This document shows, one piece after another, positions 1-6,298 of a DNA stretch of 10,900 bases; the first letter of the stretch is position 1; every line of letters starts with the position of its first letter. The notes under the pieces were generated by a model that was given only the letters and a program-made list of their open reading frames with translations, was not told the origin of the DNA and did not search any database. The position numbers and the translations under genes are program-made. The stretch is from Candidatus Delongbacteria bacterium (GTDB lineage Bacteria > CAIWAD01 > BS150m-G50), in assembly GCA_016784425.1 (NCBI GenBank), contig JADHUQ010000067.1, positions 1 through 10,900 of the forward strand. Direction: 5' to 3'.

Positions 1-90
1 GAGTGCAATCCCTGCAAACCGGATGTGAATCGACCACCCCTGCCCTGTGTTCAGGCGTGCAGCGCCGGTGCCATCACCCACTCCTGGTAA
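1..90 (+). CDS. 4Fe-4S ferredoxin-type protein, C-terminal fragment
   Basis: The window opens inside a gene read in frame 1 and ending at TAA (88-90). The 29 visible residues start ECNPC and continue to PCVQACSAGAI before ending THSW. The C-x2-C and C-V-x2-C-x2-GAI pattern is that of the electron-transfer 4Fe-4S subunits of the DmsB/HybA/CooF-like ferredoxin superfamily, where the last cysteines of one cluster precede a G-A-I/L motif. It would carry electrons between a redox enzyme and a partner in the cytoplasm. The gene lies 91 nt upstream of the large Fe-S flavoprotein and on the same strand, so it may belong to the same operon. The N-terminal part is outside the window, so the number of clusters and the enzyme partner cannot be named. 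Confidence 0.7.
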   Translation, partial: ECNPCKPDVNRPPLPCVQACSAGAITHSW

Positions 91-181
91 CGCGATTGCC
101 GAAGCTGGCTTCCCGCTGACAGGCAGCCGTTTGTGATACCTGTGGCGCAGGACAAAGTTGTGTAGAAACGAAGTGGCGAGA

Positions 182-2704
182 ATGGATGATCTGAGACTCT
201 CCATCGACGGACATGAGGTTACCGTTCCACCGGGAACCACCATCCTGGAAGCCGCACGTCAAGTTGATATTTATATTCCCACCCTCTGTTCGCATCCCGA
301 TCTGCCACCCGCCAGAGACCAGCAACCGGCTGCCGCTGTTTATCAGGGCAGTCATCGGATAGCTGCTGTCTCCGGGCAGCCGATTCACCCGGAATGTGGT
401 TTGTGCCTGGTGGAAACCGGCGGTGACGTTGATCCGGTGGAATCCTGCAGCACTGAGGTGACCGCCGGGATGGTCGTGATGACCGACACACCCGCCCTGC
501 TGGAGCTGCGACAAGCCAGGCTGATTCCGATTTTCGCCCGGCATCGTCATGCCTGTCTCACCTGTGCACAACAGGAGGGGTGCAGCCTGACCCAGTGTTC
601 ATCCAATGTTCCGGAGAACGAGCGCTGCTGTCCGCAATTCGGAAATTGTGAACTGCAGAATGTGGCCAACTATGTAGGAATCCCCCCCGCTACACCCAAA
701 TGGTACCCTGTTGACGTTGAAGAGCAGATCGTGGATCCCCTGTTCACGCGTGATTATACACTCTGTATAGGCTGCACCCGATGTGTGCGTGCCTGCCGGG
801 ACCTGAAGGGGGTGGCAGCTCTCGATTTCCTGATGGACGCGGCGGGGAGTGTCCAGGTGGGAACCACGGCACCCACCCTGGCCGACTCCGGCTGCCGGTT
901 CTGTACAGCCTGTGTGGAGGTCTGTCCTACCGGCGCTTTAGCTGACAGGTCGCACCACCCCGGCAAGGGGGAGGCTGAACTGGTTCCCTGCCGTGAAGCC
1001 TGCCCGGCGCAGATCGACATACCCACCTACCTGCGTCTGATATCCGCCGGGGAGTACCGGGCGGCTGCAGCAGTGATACGGGAACGGGTACCCTTTCCAG
1101 GCATTCTGGGCAGGATCTGCGATCACCCCTGCGAACAGGTCTGCCGCCGCACTGAACTGAACGATGCCGTTGCCATCTGTGAGCTCAAACGCTTTGCCGC
1201 CGACCAGGAGAACCGGGAGCTGCTGGAGCAGATACCGCTGAAACCAGCCACCGGTAAACGGGTGGCGGTAGTCGGAGCCGGACCCGCCGGACTGACCGCC
1301 GCCTTCTACCTGCGCCAGCAGGGGCACGCGGTTACCATCCTGGAGGAACAGAGTGAGATCGGGGGGATGCTGAGATATGGAATCCCCGCTTTCAGGTTAC
1401 CGCGTGAGATTCTGGATCGGGAATTGGCAGACATTCTGGAGCTGGGTATCGAACTCAAAACCGGAGTTCGGCTGGGCAACGAGTTTACATTGTCTCAGCT
1501 GACGGCAGAGGGTTTTGACGCTCTCTTCCTGGCGGTGGGTGCGCAGCTGAGCCGACGTTTAACCATTGAGGGTTCCGACCTGCCGGAGGTGCTCTGGAGC
1601 CTGGAGTTTCTCAAACAGGTAGCTGCCGGTTCACCACCCCGACTTAAAGCAAAGACCATAGTGATCGGTGGCGGTAACACCGCGGTTGATGTCGCTTTGA
1701 GCGCACTGCGCTGCGGGGCCACAGAGGTAACAATGATCTGCCTGGAAAGCCGAGCAGAGCTGCCCGCTTCCCCCTGGGAGATCGACCACGCCCTGGGAGC
1801 AGGTATCAAGCTGGTGACCGGTAGAGGTCCGCAACGTATCCTGCAGGAGGGGGGCGCTGTTACCGGTGTGGAGCTGAGGGAATGCACCCGGGTCTTTGAC
1901 AGCCAGGGCGTTTTCGCACCACAATTCAGTGAACTGTCTGAAGTAGTGGCAGCGGATCAGGTAATAATGGCCATCGGGCAGGATACCGATCTCAGCTTTC
2001 TCGCTGACGATTCCCCACTGGCGAGCCGCCACGGCTTATTGGTAGTCAACCAGGAGACCATGGCCACAGCGCAACCGCGGATCTATGCAGGCGGCGATAT
2101 CACTACCGCGCCCGGTTCAGTAATCCAGGCCATTGCGGATGGTCGTAACGCGGCCAGTACCATCAACAGCGCTCTGGGTGGGGAGGAGACCATCGAGAGG
2201 ACACTCTACCCCCGTCCAGCAGCAGAGCAGTATCTGGGCCGGGCTGAGGGTTTCGCCCACCGGTCACGCGAAACCGTACCGCAGTTGAGCTGCAACGGGG
2301 ATGTCTGGGGATTTGATGAGGTCTCCCTCGGTTACGGAGAGGAACAGGCAGTCCGTGAAGCGGAGCGGTGTCTGCAATGTGATCTCAGACTCCTGCTCCA
2401 GTGCAACAGCAAACCCCCCGCCAACTGGTTTCCTTTTGACGAGGAACATATCCAGGTGACACCGGTGACGGAAGGTGTGGTCAGCCTGTTGGACGAACAG
2501 AAAAATATATTGAGTATCAAAGGCACTCTGAATATCAGGGAAACGCTTCAGGAGCAGCTTTCCAGCGATATGCCGGTTGCCTGTTTTGAGTTCGAAGAGA
2601 ATAAAATGTATACTCAGCGCGAGAGTGAATTGATACAGCAGTACCTCCAGGAACATGGCGAGCTTCCGGGTGGTGATGATTCCGATCTGGACGATCTATT
2701 TTAG
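182..2704 (+). CDS. Multi-domain Fe-S flavoprotein, NAD(P)H:ferredoxin oxidoreductase (KorC/BzdV-like)
   Basis: This 840-residue protein probably moves electrons between NAD(P)H and ferredoxin or the adjacent 2-oxoacid oxidoreductases. Domains in order: plant-type 2Fe-2S ferredoxin (about 1-95; Cys36, Cys72, Cys75, Cys89); NuoG-like region with His121-x3-Cys125-x2-Cys128-x5-Cys134 and further cysteines to 156; two 4Fe-4S motifs (Cys195/198/201/205 and Cys238/241/244/248); GltD/NfnB-type Fe-S entry (Cys270, Cys274, Cys313, Cys317, Cys321); FAD fold with GAGPAG at 365-370; NAD(P) fold with GGGNTA at 496-501; closing YAGGDI at 635-640; CLQCD at 730-734; then an unusual tail (764-840). The architecture resembles KorC of Azoarcus evansii and BzdV as I remember them. 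ATG 182 is preferred over in-frame GTG 173 and TTG 158 because the ferredoxin fold begins at once; its Shine-Dalgarno is weak. The arginine pair usual for NADPH in GltD proteins reads Leu-Glu (521-522), so NADH is possible. Its stop lies inside the delta gene's ribosome-binding site. Confidence 0.88.
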   Translation: MDDLRLSIDGHEVTVPPGTTILEAARQVDIYIPTLCSHPDLPPARDQQPAAAVYQGSHRIAAVSGQPIHPECGLCLVETGGDVDPVESCSTEVTAGMVVMTDTPALLELRQARLIPIFARHRHACLTCAQQEGCSLTQCSSNVPENERCCPQFGNCELQNVANYVGIPPATPKWYPVDVEEQIVDPLFTRDYTLCIGCTRCVRACRDLKGVAALDFLMDAAGSVQVGTTAPTLADSGCRFCTACVEVCPTGALADRSHHPGKGEAELVPCREACPAQIDIPTYLRLISAGEYRAAAAVIRERVPFPGILGRICDHPCEQVCRRTELNDAVAICELKRFAADQENRELLEQIPLKPATGKRVAVVGAGPAGLTAAFYLRQQGHAVTILEEQSEIGGMLRYGIPAFRLPREILDRELADILELGIELKTGVRLGNEFTLSQLTAEGFDALFLAVGAQLSRRLTIEGSDLPEVLWSLEFLKQVAAGSPPRLKAKTIVIGGGNTAVDVALSALRCGATEVTMICLESRAELPASPWEIDHALGAGIKLVTGRGPQRILQEGGAVTGVELRECTRVFDSQGVFAPQFSELSEVVAADQVIMAIGQDTDLSFLADDSPLASRHGLLVVNQETMATAQPRIYAGGDITTAPGSVIQAIADGRNAASTINSALGGEETIERTLYPRPAAEQYLGRAEGFAHRSRETVPQLSCNGDVWGFDEVSLGYGEEQAVREAERCLQCDLRLLLQCNSKPPANWFPFDEEHIQVTPVTEGVVSLLDEQKNILSIKGTLNIRETLQEQLSSDMPVACFEFEENKMYTQRESELIQQYLQEHGELPGGDDSDLDDLF
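2471..2701 (+). other. Degenerate GIY-YIG-like C-terminal domain of the flavoprotein
   Basis: Residues 764-840 lie beyond the normal end of GltD-like proteins. By eye they follow the order of a GIY-YIG fold: a first strand EGVVSLLDEQKN (the GIY strand and turn), a second strand ILSIKG (YIG position), then TLNIRETLQEQL matching the 'NLR..L' helix with its arginine. Next come ACFEFEE and RESELIQQYLQEHGELP, which match the helix bearing the metal-binding glutamate and the following P-x-N region. The two tyrosines of GIY and YIG are absent, so nuclease activity is unlikely. The extreme end is acidic (DDSDLDDLF). The domain may be a docking or regulatory module for the neighbouring complex. This is a visual match only. 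Confidence 0.5.
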
Positions 2705-2709
2705 AGGGA
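2703..2709 (+). promoter_or_regulatory. Ribosome-binding site of the delta gene
   Basis: AGAGGGA sits 5 nt before ATG 2715 and overlaps the stop codon of the flavoprotein. It decides the delta start over upstream in-frame codons such as ATG 2655, which would read through flavoprotein sequence and add 20 residues outside the ferredoxin fold. It also suggests that the two proteins are made together. Confidence 0.7.
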
Positions 2710-2714
2710 TAAAT

Positions 2715-2969
2715 ATGGCGAAACTCCCGGGAGACCCCGGTAAAAAACTTAAAGCAGAGGATTCGCAGGTGATCAGGATCGACGAGGATTACTGCAAGGG
2801 ATGCTCCATCTGCATTGATTTCTGCCCCCTGGAGGTACTATCGGAATCAGACCAGATCAATCGCAAGGGGTACTATGTCCCAAAAATCTCCCGTGAGCAG
2901 AGATGTATCGGCTGTCGCTTCTGCGAACTGCTCTGTCCTGAGTTCGCCATCACGATCAAAAACGAGTGA
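2715..2969 (+). CDS. korD: 2-oxoacid:ferredoxin oxidoreductase, delta subunit (2x4Fe-4S ferredoxin)
   Basis: This 84-residue protein has two 4Fe-4S motifs, CKGCSICIDFCP and CIGCRFCELLCPEFAI, separated by a short strand-rich linker (GYYVPKIS). The size and motif spacing fit the small delta (OorD/KorD/PorD) subunit of four-subunit 2-oxoacid:ferredoxin oxidoreductases, which relays electrons from the cluster in the beta subunit to free ferredoxin or a reductase. A basic N-terminal stretch (KKLKAEDSQ) precedes the first cluster. The gene starts 10 nt after the flavoprotein stop and ends 7 nt before the alpha start. It is the only delta gene here, although two alpha-beta-gamma sets follow, so it may serve both (inference). 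A plain bacterial-type ferredoxin is the alternative reading. Confidence 0.88.
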   Translation: MAKLPGDPGKKLKAEDSQVIRIDEDYCKGCSICIDFCPLEVLSESDQINRKGYYVPKISREQRCIGCRFCELLCPEFAITIKNE

Positions 2970-2972
2970 GGA
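2968..2972 (+). promoter_or_regulatory. Ribosome-binding site supporting a GTG start for alpha-1
   Basis: GAGGA overlaps the delta stop codon (TGA 2967-2969) and lies 4 nt before GTG 2977. It favours this GTG over the in-frame ATG at 3019, which would begin just ahead of the LGDEA motif and lose 14 residues. It also suggests translational coupling of alpha to delta. Confidence 0.55.
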
Positions 2973-2976
2973 TCCT

Positions 2977-4122
2977 GTGCACCCGGTTTTAGCGGAATAT
3001 GCTGGTCGGAACTTATTTATGCTGGGCGATGAGGCAGCAGCTCACGGAGCCCTCTGGGCGGGCTGTAACTTTTTCGGGGGTTACCCGATCACCCCCGCCT
3101 CGGAAATTGCTGAGGTGCTGGCGCGACTGCTTCCCCGGATGAATGGCTTTTATGTGCAGATGGAGGATGAAATCGCCTCCCTCGGTGCCGTACTGGGGGC
3201 GGTCTGGTCAGGTGCGCGCGGTATGACGGCCACCTCCGGTCCCGGCTTCTCCTTGATGCAGGAACATATCGGCTATGCCATCATGACCGAAACCCCCTGT
3301 GTGATAGTGGATGTTCAGCGATCCGGCCCCTCCACCGGTCAGGCTACCAAGGCTGCTCAGGGGGATGTGATGCAGGCCCGCTGGGGTACGCACGGTGATC
3401 ATGAGATGATTGCCCTGGCCCCCTCTTCAGTCCAGGAGTGTTTCGATCTCACCATCGATTGTTTCAACCTGGCAGAGCGGTTTCGTCAACCGGTGATCCT
3501 GTTGATGGACGGGGAGATCGGTCACCTGCGGGAGAACCTTACCTTCCCGGACGACACTGCCGCAGTGGCCCGACAGGAAAGAGCGCTGGCAGGTCCGGAC
3601 GAACAACCTTTCGGTGGGGCGGAGGTCCCCCCGATGATCCAGTTTGGATACAACCGCTATGTACATGTCTCCGGCTCCACCCACAAACCGGATGGTATGC
3701 GTGATGTTTCGACCCAGTCGGTTCATGATCAGCTGGTGCGGCGTCTGGTATCGAAGATAGACAGCAGGCGGGAAGAGATCACCCGGGTTGAAAGCCGCTG
3801 GCTCGAGGATGCTGAAGCGGTGGTTGTCTGCTATGGGGCTTCCGCCAGGCCCAGCCTGGGGGCCGTGCTGGCAGCGAGGGAACAGGGTTTGAAGGTAGGA
3901 TATCTGCGTCTGATAACAATATGGCCGTTCCCGCGCGCAGAAATCAAGGCTCTGAACGAGCAGGTGGCTACTATTTACGTCCCGGAGATGAACCTGGGGC
4001 AGATATCCCGGGAGATAGAGCGCTTCGTCTCCTGTCCGGTCGAGTCCATTTCCAAAATCGGTGGTGTATCACTGACGATTCAGGAAATCCTTGAACCGAT
4101 ATTGAAGAAACTCAAGCCTTAA
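2977..4122 (+). CDS. korA: 2-oxoacid:ferredoxin oxidoreductase alpha subunit, copy 1
   Basis: The alpha subunit holds the pyrimidine domain that helps bind thiamine pyrophosphate and the 2-oxoacid; the enzyme converts 2-oxoacid plus CoA to acyl-CoA, CO2 and two electrons, reversibly. Visible motifs in the 381-residue product: YPITP at 36-40, QMEDE at 61-65, TATSGPG at 84-90, QRSGPSTG at 114-121 (its arginine binds the substrate carboxylate in studied relatives), and WGTHGD soon after. The C-terminal half has the transketolase C-domain pattern GYLRL-x-WPFP and VPEMNLGQ. Length is normal for alpha subunits encoded apart from gamma. GTG 2977 is chosen for its ribosome-binding site; ATG 3019 is the alternative. 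The N-terminal 200 residues are strikingly similar to alpha-2 at 6291-7499, so the two sets are paralogues. The family usually uses 2-oxoglutarate, but the substrate is not fixed by sequence here. Confidence 0.9.
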   Translation: MHPVLAEYAGRNLFMLGDEAAAHGALWAGCNFFGGYPITPASEIAEVLARLLPRMNGFYVQMEDEIASLGAVLGAVWSGARGMTATSGPGFSLMQEHIGYAIMTETPCVIVDVQRSGPSTGQATKAAQGDVMQARWGTHGDHEMIALAPSSVQECFDLTIDCFNLAERFRQPVILLMDGEIGHLRENLTFPDDTAAVARQERALAGPDEQPFGGAEVPPMIQFGYNRYVHVSGSTHKPDGMRDVSTQSVHDQLVRRLVSKIDSRREEITRVESRWLEDAEAVVVCYGASARPSLGAVLAAREQGLKVGYLRLITIWPFPRAEIKALNEQVATIYVPEMNLGQISREIERFVSCPVESISKIGGVSLTIQEILEPILKKLKP

Positions 4123-4255
4123 ACGGCCCGTTATAGTAATTAGTAACAATGAACGTGCGGGAAACAGGCTGGCCGACCCCAGGATCGCAGTGCAACCGGG
4201 GGTAAAACTGCTGCTCCTGTAGAATTGCGGCGCAGCGCCATTCAGGAAAAGAGCG
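4123..4255 (+). other. 133-nt gap between alpha-1 and beta-1
   Basis: This is the longest non-coding stretch. It holds a tandem 7-nt near-repeat (TAGTAAT then TAGTAAC, 4134-4147), a small inverted repeat GGCG-CAG-CGCC at 4229-4239, and a purine-rich GGAAAAGAG just before ATG 4256 that can act as ribosome-binding site. A minimal 18-codon reading frame from ATG 4149 has no good ribosome-binding site. I see no convincing promoter and no hairpin followed by a T run. In alpha-beta pairs of this family the genes usually abut, as they do in the second set here, so the gap is unusual. Confidence 0.5.
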
Positions 4256-5128
4256 ATGAAGTTATCCCAGACAGAGACACCACCCGAGGATTGTTGCGAA
4301 GACAGCAACCATCGTCTGCACAAGTACCTGCGCCAGGAGACCCTCCCCACCACCTTCTGCGTCGGTTGCGGTTGTGGAACGGTCCTGGGTGCTTTTGCAC
4401 AGGCCGTCGACGAATTGAGCCTGCCACCGGAAGAGATCGTGATGGTCACCGGTATCGGTTGCAGCTCCTGGATACCCAGCCCCTATTTCAAGGCGGACAC
4501 CCTGCACACTACCCACGGCCGGGCGCTGGCGTTTGCAACCGGGGTGAAGGTCATGCTGCCCAGAATGAAGGTCATCGTGATCGCTGGTGACGGTGATATC
4601 GCCGGTATCGGGGGAAACCATCTGATCCACGCTGCCCGGCGTAACATCGACCTGACCGTCTTTATGGTAAACAACTGGAACTATGGTATGACGGGCGGAC
4701 AGATGTCACCCACCACTCCGCAGGGTGCGCTTACCACCACCTCCCCCTATCATAATGTGGAACCACCACTCAAAGCGGCGGAACTGGTAGCCGCCGCCGG
4801 TGCCAACTATGTTTCCCGCTGGACCACCTATCATGTATTTCCGCTCGCAGAGGCGATGCAGTATGCCATCAGTAAAAAGGGCTTTTCCTTTGTGGAGATA
4901 ATCGCGCAGTGTCCGGTGAGTTATGGCAAAATGGTGAACATGCGGAGTGGGTCCGATTTCCTCAATCTCTATCGTGACACCTCTATACGGATTGAGCAGG
5001 CCCGGGAGCTGTCTGAAGAGGAGCTGGTCGACAAAATCGTGGTGGGCAAGCTGGTGGAGCGGGACGCAGAGGAGTATGTAACTAAACTCTATCAGGTAAA
5101 CTCAGAGCAGTCTGCTCATAAAGAATAG
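4256..5128 (+). CDS. korB: 2-oxoacid:ferredoxin oxidoreductase beta subunit, copy 1
   Basis: The beta subunit binds the diphosphate of thiamine pyrophosphate and a 4Fe-4S cluster next to the active site. In the 290-residue product the cluster cysteines are Cys35 and Cys38 (FCVGCG), Cys69 (GIGCSS) and Cys219 (AQCP). The thiamine motif starts at GDGD 111-114 and runs to the asparagine pair 139-140, followed by YGMTGGQ. HTTHGRALAFATG (84-96) is also typical. Two things are odd. The residue three after Cys69 is Trp72, where the family and beta-2 usually have a basic residue. Asn142 stands just before YGMTGG, where Ile, Val or Thr is usual. The N-terminal 20 residues carry an additional Cys13-Cys14 pair not seen in beta-2. 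It follows alpha-1 after a 133-nt gap and probably pairs with it. Altered substrate preference is an inference. Confidence 0.9.
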   Translation: MKLSQTETPPEDCCEDSNHRLHKYLRQETLPTTFCVGCGCGTVLGAFAQAVDELSLPPEEIVMVTGIGCSSWIPSPYFKADTLHTTHGRALAFATGVKVMLPRMKVIVIAGDGDIAGIGGNHLIHAARRNIDLTVFMVNNWNYGMTGGQMSPTTPQGALTTTSPYHNVEPPLKAAELVAAAGANYVSRWTTYHVFPLAEAMQYAISKKGFSFVEIIAQCPVSYGKMVNMRSGSDFLNLYRDTSIRIEQARELSEEELVDKIVVGKLVERDAEEYVTKLYQVNSEQSAHKE

Positions 5129-5137
5129 TCGGCCGAC
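5128..5137. repeat. 10-bp palindrome after beta-1
   Basis: GTCGGCCGAC is a perfect palindrome starting on the last base of the beta-1 stop codon. A second palindrome, GAGCAGTCTGCTC (5105-5117), lies just upstream within the coding end. Neither is followed by a T run, so a terminator is not supported. They could be a protein-binding site or chance. Confidence 0.25.
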
Positions 5138-5163
5138 AGGCATCAGTAAAATGAGAGCATAGG

Positions 5164-5694
5164 ATGAATATTCGTTTCTGTGGTTTTGGCGGTCAGGGGA
5201 TAATTCTCTCCGGTTACATTCTGGGCAACGCCGCCATCGGTGAGAAACTGCAGGCTTTACAGACGCAGTCCTACGGTTCCGAGTCCCGCGGGGGTGCCTG
5301 TAAAAGTGATGTCATAATTTCCGAGCAGGCGATCCATGAAATCGAAATCGAGCAGTTGGATGTGCTGGTCGCGTTTTCACAACCGGCTTATGATAAGTAT
5401 ATCGGTGATCTACGACCGCAGGGCATTCTGATCATTGAAGATGACCTGGTGGTCCCCGACCCGGATTCACCCTTTACACCTTACCGGATCAAAGCCACCG
5501 ATATCGCCTACAAGCAGTTCGGGCGCAAGATTATGGCCAACTCCGTGCTGCTCGGATTTGTGACAGCCATAGTTAAACCGGTCTCACGCGCCGCCATGGA
5601 GACTGCCGTGGCGGCAACCGCACCGCAGGGTACTGCGGAAGCCAATCTGGGTGCTTTCGCCGCCGGGTTTCAGGCCGGTTGCGAATCAGCATAG
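5164..5694 (+). CDS. korC: 2-oxoacid:ferredoxin oxidoreductase gamma subunit, copy 1
   Basis: This 176-residue protein is the gamma subunit, the domain thought to help hold CoA in 2-oxoacid:ferredoxin oxidoreductases. It opens with a Rossmann-like GFGGQG (7-12), then TQSYG (34-38) and SRGG (41-44), all hallmarks of the family, and later has the MANSVLLGF pattern. Cys6, Cys46 and Cys173 are not part of a cluster motif. The start at ATG 5164 has GAGAG 6 nt upstream (5153-5157). It lies 35 nt after beta-1 and 46 nt before a second gamma gene, so two gamma genes sit side by side. Pairing with set 1 is inferred from position. The gene symbol follows KorABCD naming of four-subunit enzymes and is distinct from the Azoarcus flavoprotein also called KorC. 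Confidence 0.87.
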   Translation: MNIRFCGFGGQGIILSGYILGNAAIGEKLQALQTQSYGSESRGGACKSDVIISEQAIHEIEIEQLDVLVAFSQPAYDKYIGDLRPQGILIIEDDLVVPDPDSPFTPYRIKATDIAYKQFGRKIMANSVLLGFVTAIVKPVSRAAMETAVAATAPQGTAEANLGAFAAGFQAGCESA

Positions 5695-5740
5695 TACGGA
5701 ACAGAACGGACAACGATAAATCTGCGGGGGATGTTGCTTA

Positions 5741-6298
5741 ATGCGAACTGAGATACAGATTGCCGGGTTTGGCGGTCAGGGAATTGTGCTGGCCGGGGTT
5801 ATCCTGGGTGAGGCAGCGATTCTCGATGGCCAGAACGCAGTGCAGACCCAGTCCTATGGCCCCGAGTCACGGGGTGGTGCCGCCAGATCGGACATCATCA
5901 TCTCCAGAACGGAAATCGATTATCCCAAGGTCCTGCAGGCCGATCTGCTGGTGGCACTGTCGCAGCCGGCCTTTGACAAGTATCTGAGCGGTGCTGGTGA
6001 GGGAACCCTGGTGATTGTCGACAGGGAACTGGTCCCCTCACAGAAGGGTGCGCACCTGGCTATCTCCTTCTCCCTGATGGCGGAGAATCTGGGGAGACGG
6101 GTTGTGGCCAACAGCGTCATGCTCGGTTTCATCACAGCGGTCTCCGGAATTGTCTCCAGCAGCGCCATGGAGCAATCGTTGAGCAGAAATGTCCCCCCAA
6201 AGACCGTGGAGCTCAATCTGCGCGCTTTTGCGGAGGGATGGTCAGCCGGGAAGGAGCATGTCGATGCCTGGACCTGCAGGGGTGGTGCAAATGGATAA
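5741..6298 (+). CDS. korC: 2-oxoacid:ferredoxin oxidoreductase gamma subunit, copy 2
   Basis: A 185-residue paralogue of the gene just upstream, with GFGGQG at 9-14, TQSYG at 36-40, SRGG at 43-46 and VANSVMLGF in the C-terminal half. The last dozen or so residues (HVDAWTCRGGANG) are extra compared with copy 1 and may be a non-conserved tail created by the overlap with the next gene. GGGGG at 5726-5730 serves as ribosome-binding site 10 nt before ATG 5741. The stop TAA (6296-6298) overlaps the start of alpha-2 by 8 nt, which ties this gamma to set 2. Together the two gamma genes mark the junction at which the cluster appears duplicated. Confidence 0.87.
   Translation: MRTEIQIAGFGGQGIVLAGVILGEAAILDGQNAVQTQSYGPESRGGAARSDIIISRTEIDYPKVLQADLLVALSQPAFDKYLSGAGEGTLVIVDRELVPSQKGAHLAISFSLMAENLGRRVVANSVMLGFITAVSGIVSSSAMEQSLSRNVPPKTVELNLRAFAEGWSAGKEHVDAWTCRGGANG

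Noticed and set aside
91..181. Possible promoter before the flavoprotein (TTCCCG at 110 and GATACC at 135)
   Set aside because: The spacing is about 19 nt and both hexamers are poor, and an upstream same-strand gene ends at 90, so read-through transcription is just as likely.
74..571. 165-codon reading frame on the minus strand across the start of the flavoprotein
   Set aside because: It lies opposite convincing ferredoxin-domain coding sequence, and its translation shows no recognisable fold.
4100..4140. Possible sigma-70 promoter with TTGAAG and TATAGT in front of beta-1
   Set aside because: The spacer between the two hexamers is about 24 nt, far from the usual 17, and no other -35 fits TATAGT.
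4149..4205. 18-codon reading frame inside the alpha-1/beta-1 gap
   Set aside because: It has no ribosome-binding site and no recognisable peptide pattern; length is what chance would give.
5105..5137. Intrinsic terminator after beta-1 formed by the two palindromes
   Set aside because: There is no T run after either palindrome, loops are too small, and the gamma gene of the same enzyme follows.
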